The notes under the pieces are model-generated. The model saw nothing but the letters and a program-made list of their open reading frames with translations. It was not told where the DNA came from and did no database searches. A DNA stretch of 64,000 nt from Streptomyces caeruleatus. GTDB lineage: Bacteria; Actinomycetota; Actinomycetes; Streptomycetales; Streptomycetaceae. The position numbers and the translations under genes are program-made. Shown here in pieces: positions 18,944 to 27,443 of the stretch. The stretch covers positions 689,832 through 753,831 of the forward strand of contig NZ_KQ948924.1 in the NCBI RefSeq assembly GCF_001514235.1. The letters are read 5' to 3'. Every line of letters begins with the position of its first letter. Positions within the stretch are counted from its first letter, which is position 1.

Positions 18944-19055
18944 ATCATAGGCATCAAGGGCGAAAGGCCTTTCCGCCCACCCCTCCCTCCGGCACAACAC
19001 CCTTACGCCTCAGGTGATTTGACAGTGCGCGAAGATCAACGCCAACCTTGCTACA

Positions 19056-19070
19056 TGACATCCATTTTCA
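19056..19070. promoter_or_regulatory. Possible Zur-like box
   Basis: TGACATCCATTTTCA matches 11 of 15 positions of the recalled actinobacterial Zur pattern TGAAAATGATTTTCA. It sits in an AT-rich island of the divergent region between the GNAT and CooC-like genes. Weak evidence only. Confidence 0.3.
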
Positions 19071-19107
19071 AAAAGGATACCCTGGCGGCGAAGGCGGGGT
19101 GCCGCTG

Positions 19108-20055
19108 ATGCGCATCGCGTTCGTCGGCAAGGGCGGCAGCGGCAAGACCACCCTGTCGGCGCTCTTCTCCCGCCACCTGGCCCGCTCCGGGGCGCCCGTG
19201 CTGGCCATCGACGGCGACATCAACCAGCACCTCGCCGAGGCACTGGGCCACGACGGCGACCCCCTGGACGCCCCGCCGCTCGGCGCCCACCTGCGGGACA
19301 TCAAGGAGTACCTGCGCGGCACCAACCCGCGCATCCCCTCCGCCGACGCCATGATCAAGACCACTCCGCCCGGCCGCGGCTCCCGTCTGCTGACCCTGCT
19401 CGGCGACGACGAACTGCACGCGCGGCACGTCCGGCGCGTGGGCGACGTACCGCTGATGGTCACGGGCGAGTTCGACGAGAGCGACCTCGGGGTGGCCTGC
19501 TACCACTCCAAGCTCGGCGGGGTCGAGCTCTACCTCGGCCACCTGGTCGACGGCCCCGGCGAGTACGTCGTGGTCGACATGACAGCCGGCGCGGACGCCT
19601 TCGCCTCGGGCCTGTTCACCCGCTTCGACATGACCTTCCTCGTGGCGGAACCCACCCGCAAGGGCGTCTCGGTCTACCGCCAGTACCGCGACCACGCCCG
19701 CGAGTTCGGCATCCGCGTCGCGGTCATCGGCAACAAGGTGACGGGCGAGGACGACCTGCTCTTCCTCAAGGAGGAGGTCGGCGACGACCTCCTCACCCAC
19801 CTGGTCCACTCCTCCTGGGTCCGCGCGGCCGAACAGGGCCGGGAACAGGGCGAGTTGGAGTACCAGAACCTGCACGCCCTCAACGTCCTGCGCGAGACGG
19901 TCGACGCCCTGCCGAAGGACTGGGCCACGACGCACGGCCACGCCGTCGAATTCCATCTGCGCAACGCCCGCGCGTGGGCGGACGACCGGACGGGCGGTGA
20001 CCTGGCCGCCCAGATCGACCCGGACTTCGTGCCGGGCCCGCCGGCCCTGGCCTGA
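19108..20055 (+). CDS. CooC/MinD-like ATPase
   Basis: 315 residues from this ATG. A deviant P-loop stands at the start, 'MRIAFVGKGGSGKTTLSAL', with the signature Lys of the KGGxGK type (SIMIBI class: MinD, NifH, CooC), followed by 'VLAIDGDINQHL' and a Walker B-like 'YVVVDMTAGADAFASG'. CooC-type proteins insert metals or drive maturation; MinD types act at the membrane. The ATG is chosen to begin the domain; an in-frame GTG lies 9 nt upstream and an ATG at 19048 is less likely. Pairs with the next gene, as at the S. coelicolor SCO5388-SCO5389 locus as I recall it. Confidence 0.8.
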   Translation: MRIAFVGKGGSGKTTLSALFSRHLARSGAPVLAIDGDINQHLAEALGHDGDPLDAPPLGAHLRDIKEYLRGTNPRIPSADAMIKTTPPGRGSRLLTLLGDDELHARHVRRVGDVPLMVTGEFDESDLGVACYHSKLGGVELYLGHLVDGPGEYVVVDMTAGADAFASGLFTRFDMTFLVAEPTRKGVSVYRQYRDHAREFGIRVAVIGNKVTGEDDLLFLKEEVGDDLLTHLVHSSWVRAAEQGREQGELEYQNLHALNVLRETVDALPKDWATTHGHAVEFHLRNARAWADDRTGGDLAAQIDPDFVPGPPALA

Positions 20056-20102
20056 CGACGACCACCCCCCTCCCCCACCCCCCCTGAACAGGAAGGCACA
20101 CC

Positions 20103-20495
20103 ATGTCTCTCGACGTCTCCCCGAAGCTCCTCGCCGAAGCTGAAAGCGGTGACATCCGCGAGGAGGACTTCGTGGCCACCGTCCGCACCTCGCTGCCGTA
20201 CGCCTACGACCTGATCGCCTCCCTCGCCACCGAACTCCGTGAGGGCACGGCCGACTTCACGGACAACCAGACCCCTCCCCCGTCCGAGAAGGAACGCGGC
20301 CAGCTCCTGCGCGCCCTCGCCAGCGACGCGATCCGCGGCAGCCTGGAACGGCACTTCGGCGTGACGCTCGCCTTCCAGAACTGCCACCGGGTGGCGGCGT
20401 TCCGGCCGGAGGCACGGGACGGGGAGAGGTACGCGCGGTTCACGTCGGTGCGGTCGCAGGTTTTGAATCAGTCGCCGGAGTTCCGGGACTGCTGA
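20103..20495 (+). CDS. SCO5389-family protein
   Basis: 130 residues, soluble, recognised as the conserved Streptomyces SCO5389 type ('MSLDVSPKLLAEAESGDI', 'LPYAYDLIASLATELREG'). No catalytic motif is visible and no function is established. A good GGAAGG precedes the ATG by 6 nt. It follows the CooC-like gene by 47 bp on the same strand and is probably co-transcribed. Confidence 0.75.
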   Translation: MSLDVSPKLLAEAESGDIREEDFVATVRTSLPYAYDLIASLATELREGTADFTDNQTPPPSEKERGQLLRALASDAIRGSLERHFGVTLAFQNCHRVAAFRPEARDGERYARFTSVRSQVLNQSPEFRDC

Positions 20496-20558
20496 ACGTC
20501 GGCCGGCGCTGGACCCCGCCGTCCCTTCGATACGTCGGGGTGCTGCGTCCGTATCAGC

Positions 20559-22613
20559 TCATACGAACAGCCAGTCACGATCGACCCGCGCCAACTTCAC
20601 GAACCGCCCGCTCTCCGTCACCCAGGGATGCGGCGTTCGAAAGCGGGTCAAGTCCTCCATGGACACCACGACCGCGTCCAGCTGCTGTGCCACGCTGAGC
20701 ACCAATTGAGGAGAGGACGCGGGAACGGTCACGATCAGACCCTCTCCCACCCCTCGGTCCACGATGTGCCTGTCCTCGTACTCGACCGAGTCAACTAGGT
20801 CCGTTCCCAGCACGGTCACCACACGGTGGTCCGGATAGCGACGTTTGATGGCGGTGAGAGCAGACCCGAGCAGACGAACACTGGGGGGACGAGGCGACGC
20901 TGCCGTACGACCGGCCGTCATGATGCCGCGTCCGTCGACGACCAGGCTCGGTGTCTCCTCGGCTCCCGTTGACTCTGGCGAAAGCCCGTGTTCAAAGGAT
21001 GTCTCCGTCGTCGGAGGCACCGGCACGGCCTCGCTCACAGCCGGTTCGGTGACGCGCCTGAGCAGTCGTTCAAGTTCGCGATCCAGCCCTTGGGCGATGG
21101 GGGTGCCATCCGGGCCGAAGCAGTCCAGTTCCTCGTCCAGGATGACGGCACCGGTGTGCCGGGCCTTGGCATGCACTTTGAGGATGCCGCTGCGGTCGTA
21201 GTGGTAGTCGACGTCGAACACGTTACTCGGAGGCTCGGCACCCGGCTGCGGCACCGGCAGTTCGAGTCGTGCGAGGGGGAAGGTCCGCTCATCGTCCGCG
21301 GCACGTTTCCCGTCGCCCTCGACGATTTCCAGGACAACCTTGGAGGCCCCACGGACCGCTGGCATGGCACTGCGCGTACCACGGGCAGGCAGGGTCGAGT
21401 AGCGAGGGACCAAGGTGGCGAAGCCGCGCCGTCCGCCCGCTTCGAAGGACAGACCGAGGTCGTGGCTCGTGGCGACCGAGATGGTGGTCTCGGGGACGAG
21501 GCCGTCGATCTCTGCCGCCGTGATGGCAGCTCCTCTCGCGACCGCCGTCATCGGCTTGCACAGTCGGGCGTCGACGACGGCCTTGCCCAGGACCCGCTCG
21601 ACCTCGCGTCGCACCAGCGGAATCTGTGAAGTGCCACCGATCATCAGTACGGCGTCCAGATCGTGCGCGGTAAGACCCACGTCCTGAAGGCACTCGTCCA
21701 GCGGGACGAGCGCGCGGCGCACCAGCGGTTCGACCGCTTCCTCGAACTCCTCCCGGTGCACCACGACGGGAGGCAGGCCGCCGAGCGGCTCGAAGAGCAC
21801 CTGATCCGTGCCGGGCTGGGAGAGCACGATCTTTGTCAGTTCGACATGGCGTCTCCAGCGGCGCGCTTCCAACCGGGTCAGTCTGTCGGGATGGGTGCCT
21901 AGTTTGGCGAGCACCAGCTTCACCAGCGCCTCGTCGAACTCGAGGCCCCCGAGCGCTGTGATGCCGCGCGATGCCATCTCGTCGAAGATGCCGTCGTAGT
22001 GCTCGAGGACGGTGACGTCGATGGTGCCGCCGCCCCAGTCGAAGACGAGAAACCGTCCTTCACCAGGGAAATCGTGCGCATAGCTGATCGCTGCGGCGGT
22101 GGGTTCGTTGATCAGGGCCTTGACCTTGATCTTCGCGAGTCGCGCCGCGGCCCGGGTGCGGTAGCGTGCGGCTCCTGTGGCGTTGGCCGGCACCGTGACG
22201 ACCGCCTCCTCCATCTCTCGGAGGTTGCGGCGCACTCCAGCTCTCATCTGATCGAAGAGGGCCGCGGCCACGGCCGTGCTGCGGAACGGCTCATCACCGA
22301 ACCAGACCTCGTGTTCCTCCGGCACGGTGCCGGCGGGGAGGCTCTCGTCCTCGTCCATCGCCCTCGGCCGCGAGGCGAGCATGCGTTTGACCGCGTCCTG
22401 CGGTTCCGCCGTCTCGCATTTGGCGGACCAGCCGAAGCACAGCGTGCGTTGAATGTCCCGCAGGGAGACGACGGAGGGAAAGAGCTCGTCGAAGCCGGGC
22501 CTGTTCCACTCGGCAGGCAGCGCGGCGCTGTCCACCCGGATCACCTCGGTGCCGTTCCCGGTCCACCGGGCGACGACGGAGTTGCTCGTCCCGAAGTCGA
22601 TGCCGAATGTCAT
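20559..22613 (-). CDS. Hsp70-like protein with C-terminal PIN/NYN-like domain
   Basis: 684 residues. The actin-like ATPase domain has phosphate-1 'GIDFGTSNSVV', phosphate-2 'VFDWGGGTIDVTVLE' and adenosine motif 'VLMIGGTSQIPLVRREVE'. A beta substrate-binding region (about 400-510) follows, including 'VFDVDYHYDRSGILKVHAKA'. In place of the helical lid there is a linker and a 90-residue domain (about 593-684) with 'HRVVTVLGTDLVDSVE', 'VLSVAQQLDAVVVSMEDL' and 'HPWVTESGRFVKL'. That pattern resembles PIN/NYN (Zc3h12a-like) nuclease folds, with acidic residues at two of the expected sites; this part is inference. Its ATG overlaps the stop of the preceding gene (ATGA). Last gene of a three-gene overlapping operon. 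Confidence 0.85.
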   Translation of the reverse strand: MTFGIDFGTSNSVVARWTGNGTEVIRVDSAALPAEWNRPGFDELFPSVVSLRDIQRTLCFGWSAKCETAEPQDAVKRMLASRPRAMDEDESLPAGTVPEEHEVWFGDEPFRSTAVAAALFDQMRAGVRRNLREMEEAVVTVPANATGAARYRTRAAARLAKIKVKALINEPTAAAISYAHDFPGEGRFLVFDWGGGTIDVTVLEHYDGIFDEMASRGITALGGLEFDEALVKLVLAKLGTHPDRLTRLEARRWRRHVELTKIVLSQPGTDQVLFEPLGGLPPVVVHREEFEEAVEPLVRRALVPLDECLQDVGLTAHDLDAVLMIGGTSQIPLVRREVERVLGKAVVDARLCKPMTAVARGAAITAAEIDGLVPETTISVATSHDLGLSFEAGGRRGFATLVPRYSTLPARGTRSAMPAVRGASKVVLEIVEGDGKRAADDERTFPLARLELPVPQPGAEPPSNVFDVDYHYDRSGILKVHAKARHTGAVILDEELDCFGPDGTPIAQGLDRELERLLRRVTEPAVSEAVPVPPTTETSFEHGLSPESTGAEETPSLVVDGRGIMTAGRTAASPRPPSVRLLGSALTAIKRRYPDHRVVTVLGTDLVDSVEYEDRHIVDRGVGEGLIVTVPASSPQLVLSVAQQLDAVVVSMEDLTRFRTPHPWVTESGRFVKLARVDRDWLFV

Positions 22614-23422
22614 CGGTCGCTCCCTCCGTCGGCGACGGGGGCGGTGGGCCCCGACAGCATGCGTCTCATCTCGCCCCGTTGAATGATCCGTCCGGTGTGG
22701 CTGTCTGCGTAAGCCGGCGCGAGGACTTCGTAGGTGCCGCTGTCCGTGTGCTCCGTCGGATTGACCAGGTTGAAGGCCTCTGGGTCGGCGGCGGTGATCC
22801 TCGTGAGCCCGGAACGGCGCATCTCCTCCTCGATACGCAGCCTTACGGCCCCGATGTCCTGTCCGGTCTGCGCCGTACGGTCGATCAGCGCCAACTGCGC
22901 CAGGTGCTCTTCGTGTACGCGCGTCGCGTTGAGTACGGCCGTGCGCAGGGCCTCATCCACGGCCGCTTGCACGGCCCGCTGCACAAGACTGCCCATCTTG
23001 CCCGCGGTGGACTGTGCTCCCGCGATGGCCGCGTCCAGTTCCGCGGTGAGTCTTCGGCCGACTTCCTGAGCAGCGCTCGCACCCGCCTTCATGGCCGCAC
23101 GGTCCACCTTCGCCGCGATCTTGTCGCTCAGGATGCGGAACATCACCTCGGGGTCGGAGCGGGGATCGACCAGCGGGCCGGCGGTGACGGGTGCGCCAGA
23201 CGCGTCGTCGACTCGCTTTCCAGGGCCTGTGCCGCTGGCGTTGCCCGCTTCGGCCGTCGCCGGTCGAGTTCCCTGGTCGTCCCGGCGGGCAGCTTGATTC
23301 GCCTCGCCGCGAGGCTGACCACTGCGGCTTCTGCCCTTGGCGGGCCTTGTGCGCACTCCCTCGAACTCTTTGATGTGCCTGGGTTCGGCCGTCGGCTTGT
23401 GGGGCTTCTTCTTCGGGGGCAT
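22610..23422 (-). CDS. GrpE-like coiled protein, partner of Hsp70-like protein
   Basis: 270 residues. Residues 1-95 are basic and disordered (Lys/Arg/Pro-rich). About 95-205 form long Ala/Glu/Arg-rich helices likely to dimerise. The end (about 215-255) has 'GTYEVLAPAYADSHTGRI' then 'IQRGEMRRML', echoing the GrpE head region (G-T-V-x-E-V-L-x-x-G-Y ... R-x-A-x-V). I infer a nucleotide-exchange-factor role because it sits between, and overlaps, an Hsp70-like gene and a J-like gene. The ATG overlaps the upstream stop (TGATG). Sequence similarity to GrpE is weak. Confidence 0.6.
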   Translation of the reverse strand: MPPKKKPHKPTAEPRHIKEFEGVRTRPAKGRSRSGQPRGEANQAARRDDQGTRPATAEAGNASGTGPGKRVDDASGAPVTAGPLVDPRSDPEVMFRILSDKIAAKVDRAAMKAGASAAQEVGRRLTAELDAAIAGAQSTAGKMGSLVQRAVQAAVDEALRTAVLNATRVHEEHLAQLALIDRTAQTGQDIGAVRLRIEEEMRRSGLTRITAADPEAFNLVNPTEHTDSGTYEVLAPAYADSHTGRIIQRGEMRRMLSGPTAPVADGGSDR

Positions 23423-25197
23423 CAGTTGTCGTTCCTCAGTCTCGCGGCGCAGCGGCCGATGATCTCCCGGGCCGCCTCGGTGGCGGTCCACAACTGCTCT
23501 TGTCCGTCACTGGGGCCGGTGCGGCGCTCCAGAGGCCGCGGGCCGGGTTGAAGCACCTCACTGCGGTCCTCGGGCACCCACAGGAACCGCTCGTTCAGCG
23601 GGATTTCGTAGAGGACCTCAGCGTCCTGCCCCAGGCGGTGCGCCGTCTCCCTGCGCCGGATGCGGTCCTTGGCCCCGTTGATGTACTCCAGCTGCTCCGC
23701 GGCCACTTGTCTGCGCAGGTCCCGCCACCCCTGCCCCCACTCGGAGGAGCCATGTTCGACGCACAGGGCGAGATAGGGGTTGAGGACATCGTGCGGCTTC
23801 GCCTTGACCCGCAGGGACTGCAGGAGTTCGCTGAGGATCCTCAGGCGCCTGCGTTGTGCGCCGTCCACTCCCCCACGTCGTGTGCCACCCCGATTCAGCA
23901 CGTCTTCGAGAAGGCCGACACCTTGATCGAGTCGGTCCCGGTCGCCTGGGCGGGCGTGCAAGAAGATCAGATACGCCTGGACGGCCCGTGCCTCGCGGTC
24001 CGCCGCGCCGGCCGCTCCGTGAGGCTCGCGGTTACGCAGGACAGTCGCCTGCTGCACGACGGCGCGCACCGCTTGTTCCGTCCGCTCCGGCTCACAGGCC
24101 ATCGCCCAGTGCATGTCGTCCAGGAGCCGGTACAGGCGTCGGGTCCCGGCCCAATAGTGGAACGCCGTGTTGCCGGAGATGAGGCGGCCGTCGGGGACGC
24201 AGTCCTCCAGCAGTCCGAAGAGCGACCGATCGCGGCCCAGACGCGCGTCGACCGGTGCGCCGCGCCGCACCCGACGCAGGGACAGCACAAGGTCGGCCAG
24301 GTCCAGGGGCAGGTCCTGATCTCCGTAGGATTCGGTTGGGTCGAGGGCCGAGACGTCGCCGCCCAACAGAGCGGACCGGAGGCTCCACTGGTCGTGCCCG
24401 CTGTCGGCGGCGTATACGGTGCCGCCCGCCCACAGGATTCGACGGCTCTCCTCGTCCCGCCATTCCAGGGCTTCGACGTCGGCGTCACCGAGCTCGCCAG
24501 GTAGCAGACGTGCCGTCACATACCTGACACGATCATTCTGTTGTGGCCAGGTGTGGGGCGCGACGTTCCGTCGGAGAGCGCCTTGGTCGATCAGGTCGTC
24601 CACGACGGAGAGCGGCAGGTGTTCGACGAGCCGTTGCCAGGCGTCTGTCGACAGAACGGCACGTCCTCGCGCCTCGGCGGCCTCCAGATGCAACTGCCAT
24701 GCGTCGAGGACATCCGGTTGCGTGTCCGGTGCGGGCAGACGGCCAGAGCGTATCGCCTCGGCACGCGAACGCTCCTCCTCGATGAGAACAGGGAGACCGC
24801 CGGCGGCCAGATCGACAAGATGCCCTATAGCAGGCAGCGGGGCAGCCCTGCCCAGCAGGTCGACGGCCTCGACAGCCACCGCCGTCAGCGGGTCGTCTGC
24901 ACGAGAAGCTCGGGCCAACATCCGGTCGAGAAGCGCGAGATCCTCGCCCGCCTCGTCAACAACCCGCCGTAGGGTCTGCGTCACCCGGTCCGGCAGCAGG
25001 ACCGGTTGCGGAGCAGGCTCGTCCGGCTCGGGCTCCGCGCCGAACCCGGACAGCACGTCGCTCTCACCAGACCGTCGCCGGGCGCGCAACGGGGCCAGGG
25101 CGCCGCTCTCCCGGGCCCGGCGCCGCTGCTCGCGCCGCTGCAGTTCGGCGCGCCTCAGGTCTTCCACATCTGCTGAGGCAGCCGGTTCCGTCGTCAT
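23422..25197 (-). CDS. Large helical protein with degenerate J-like segment
   Basis: 591 residues, no established family recognised. An Arg/Glu-rich coiled N-terminus (10-50) precedes a mainly helical body. At about 470-515 it reads 'NPYLALCVEHGSSEWGQGW', then 'RDLRRQ', 'YINGAKDRIRRRE'. This parallels J-domains (DPYxxLGV...W..L.R ... INxAxxxL) but lacks HPD, so it could not stimulate an Hsp70 in the normal way. First gene of the trio; start chosen at MTTEPAAS, after a purine-rich AAGGGGGGA. Function unknown; adaptor for the Hsp70-like protein is the working idea. Confidence 0.6.
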   Translation of the reverse strand: MTTEPAASADVEDLRRAELQRREQRRRARESGALAPLRARRRSGESDVLSGFGAEPEPDEPAPQPVLLPDRVTQTLRRVVDEAGEDLALLDRMLARASRADDPLTAVAVEAVDLLGRAAPLPAIGHLVDLAAGGLPVLIEEERSRAEAIRSGRLPAPDTQPDVLDAWQLHLEAAEARGRAVLSTDAWQRLVEHLPLSVVDDLIDQGALRRNVAPHTWPQQNDRVRYVTARLLPGELGDADVEALEWRDEESRRILWAGGTVYAADSGHDQWSLRSALLGGDVSALDPTESYGDQDLPLDLADLVLSLRRVRRGAPVDARLGRDRSLFGLLEDCVPDGRLISGNTAFHYWAGTRRLYRLLDDMHWAMACEPERTEQAVRAVVQQATVLRNREPHGAAGAADREARAVQAYLIFLHARPGDRDRLDQGVGLLEDVLNRGGTRRGGVDGAQRRRLRILSELLQSLRVKAKPHDVLNPYLALCVEHGSSEWGQGWRDLRRQVAAEQLEYINGAKDRIRRRETAHRLGQDAEVLYEIPLNERFLWVPEDRSEVLQPGPRPLERRTGPSDGQEQLWTATEAAREIIGRCAARLRNDN

Positions 25198-25380
25198 CAA
25201 CGCAGTCCCCCCTTCCCCGCGCACGTCCGATTCCCTCCCCGAAAGCGGTTCCGTCGCGGTGAACGCCCCGATCGTAAGGCAGACAATCACCGACTTCGTA
25301 GCCAAACGTCATCGTCACCAGCAGAAACGACACGCGGAGGCGTCCAGCCCCGGGCGCGAAGTCGCCGCGACGCTGTCGCT

Positions 25381-25956
25381 TCAGCCGACCCGCGTCCATT
25401 GCCGGCACCTGTTGGTCTTGAAGTACTCCCCGTTGTTGAGGGTCACCCGCCCCGGCCCGTTCAGGTTGTTGTTGGCGATGATGGAGCCGAATTCGCCGCT
25501 GGCATCCTTGGCCCGCTCCCAGTAGCAACCGAACTCACTGTCCGGGCCGACCGTCTTGTAGGTACCAGCCTTGATGTCCTCGCCAACCAGGTACTCGCCC
25601 TCCCCTGAGAAGCTGGTCGCGGGACCGGGCTCCTTGGTCTTCTTGGGCTTCGCGTTCACCGTCTTGGTCACAGTGACGGTGGGCGCGGGCGCCGCGGCTT
25701 CGGCCTCGGCGGTCTCGGTCACGGTCACGGTCGGCCGGGGCTCGGCCTTGGTGTCGGCGGTGTCCCTGCCCGTCTCCGCCGAGCCGCTGCTGTTGCCGAT
25801 GCCGACGCCGATGAACAGGGAGACCAAGGCGACCGCCCCGTACTTCATCCACCGTCTGCGAGCACGGGCGGGCTGTTCGGGGCCGGTGGGGGTGCCGAGG
25901 CCGAAGGGGCCCTGCGATCCGTGGTCAGGCTGCGGGGAGGGATGCTGGAAAGTCAT
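25381..25956 (-). CDS. Membrane-anchored protein with extracellular Cys-containing C-terminal domain
   Basis: 191 residues. A Pro/Gln-rich cytoplasmic start is followed by one transmembrane helix (about 37-56, 'MKYGAVALVSLFIGVGIG'), a Thr/Val/Glu-rich spacer, and a C-terminal domain with 'GEYLVGEDIKAGTYKT', 'CYWERAKDASGEFG' and 'NRCRQW'. This small domain with a Cys pair is common in secreted or anchored actinobacterial proteins of unknown role. Not obviously linked to the neighbouring trio, from which about 180 bp separate it. Confidence 0.75.
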   Translation of the reverse strand: MTFQHPSPQPDHGSQGPFGLGTPTGPEQPARARRRWMKYGAVALVSLFIGVGIGNSSGSAETGRDTADTKAEPRPTVTVTETAEAEAAAPAPTVTVTKTVNAKPKKTKEPGPATSFSGEGEYLVGEDIKAGTYKTVGPDSEFGCYWERAKDASGEFGSIIANNNLNGPGRVTLNNGEYFKTNRCRQWTRVG

Positions 25957-26074
25957 GGACGTGCTCCGTTTCCGTGGCGTCGCGTTGCGTGTGACGTGAT
26001 GGGGATGCGGGAGGAGGGGGCGGCACCACCGCATCCCAGAGCTCCCTTCGGCGACCGGGCTCGCGCGCCGGGAC

Positions 26075-27299
26075 TCAGCGGCCGCGGATCTTCCGCCCCG
26101 TCTCGGTCGCCGGGTAGAGGATCGCCTCGGCGACCCGGCCGCCGGAGTCCTTGACTCCACCGCTGAAGTTGAGGCGGCCGGAGGTGCCGGTCTTGGCGGC
26201 GACCCCGTCCCAGTACTTCGCCTCGCGCTCCCAGTGGATGCCGTCCAGGAGGCACCAGGTCGTCGGTACGGAAGGCGGACGCCGGGTCGCTCCACGGCAT
26301 GGTGTGGTGGGCGGCGATGCCGATCCCGGCGAGGACGGCGGGCGCGGTGATGGCACCGCGCTCGGTGAAGTCGCGAGCGTGACGAGCGATCAGCTGTCCC
26401 AGGATCGGCACGACGGCGGCCTCCACTTGCTCGGGCCGGTACCCCGCCGGCAGTTCGTCCTCGTGCACCGACTCGGCGGACCGCTGAAGACCGTTCCGCC
26501 CGTAGAGCGTGGTGACGACGAGGGCGCGCAGCGCGGAGAGGGTGACGACCTCGCGGTCGCTCGCGGACACCTGCCGCTTGCTGACGTTCACGAGCCGCCC
26601 GAAGGGAACCCGCTGCCCGTCCACGTCGACCCGCACCGAGTCGGCGACCAGATGAGCGAGCTGCGTGCCGTAGTCGCGCTGGTCCATGGACATGGCCAGG
26701 TTCTTGGCGACGGCCACGCCCTGCACGTTGCGGTCGTAGAAGATCTGCCGGGCGTCGGCGGGGGCGAGGTCGATGTACAGCTCGAACGAGAGGCGCACCT
26801 GGGCGAGTTCCGGGTACGTCAGGCCGTGCGCCTCGGGATCGTCGTGGAGGTCGTGCCAGGCGGCGGTCTGGGTCTCGCCGTCGATGGCGATGACCATGGT
26901 GCCCGGCGCGATGGTGAGGGTCCGCAGGCCGCTGCCGGGCACGAGTTCGTCACTCAGCGCGGCGAGCGGTCCGGCGTGCCACAGGGTGACCGGCGGCGTT
27001 GACCAAGCGGCGCCGAGTTCGCCCTTCAGCCCGGCGGCGATGTATTCGGCGTACGGGTCGACGTTCTTGCCCTTCTGTGAGGACTTCAGCGTGCGCTGCA
27101 CGGTCGCCCGCAGTTCGGCGTGCCGGCGCACCAGGCCCGAGGCGGCCTTCAGCTTGCGCGGATCCTCCTCGGCGCGGGGCGACGGCACGAGCTGGACGAG
27201 TGTCGGCACGGACATCGTTCCGACGACGGCGTCGGCGCGGAACGGCGCCACGGTGAGCTGGGTTCCCTCGACGACAGCGGTCGGCATGGTCAGACGCAT
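26075..27299 (-). pseudogene. dndB: DndB-like (DGQHR-type) protein, frameshifted near 3' end
   Basis: Reading from the ATG at 27299 gives a DndB-like protein ('VIAIDGETQTAAWHDL' as the DGQHR-like motif; 'FELYIDLAPADARQIFYDRN'). At about 26249-26256 the frame breaks after 'FRTDDLV'. The expected ending ('LLDGIHWEREAKYWDGVAAK' onward, to 'KIRGR' and a TGA at 26075) continues in another frame. One extra base in 'GTGCCTCC' (minus strand) explains it. Without correction translation runs to 25953 with nonsense sequence. DndB regulates phosphorothioate modification, but no dndA/C/D/E genes are here. Either a sequencing indel or a decaying gene. Confidence 0.75.
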
Positions 27300-27377
27300 G
27301 AGACTCCCCCGGAGGTCAGCAGCTCCCACTCGGAAGCAACACAAGAGAAGCATGCCGTGAAAGCATCGTCAAACACA

Positions 27378-27405
27378 TTGACGGATTTGACGAGTGCTGT
27401 AGGTT
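27378..27405 (+). promoter_or_regulatory. Likely sigma70-type promoter of the N6 methylase gene
   Basis: TTGACG (27378-27383), a 16-bp spacer and TAGGTT (27400-27405) lie 38 bp before the ATG, in an AT-richer divergent region of about 145 bp shared with the dndB-like gene. A second TTGACG starts at 27387. Confidence 0.5.
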
Positions 27406-27443
27406 GTTGACTGTTCACTCCAGAGAGGCTCAGGACTCCCGCC

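Noticed and set aside
17006-19108. A 700-codon plus-strand frame
   Set aside because: Antisense of the binding lipoprotein and GNAT genes; Gly/Val/Glu-rich with no domain.
20559-22613. MreB or ParM-like actin homologue
   Set aside because: The beta substrate-binding region and 'IGGTSQIPLV' adenosine motif fit Hsp70.
26075-27299. Phosphorothioation (Dnd) system
   Set aside because: Only a DndB-like gene is present and it is frameshifted; no DndA, C, D or E nearby.
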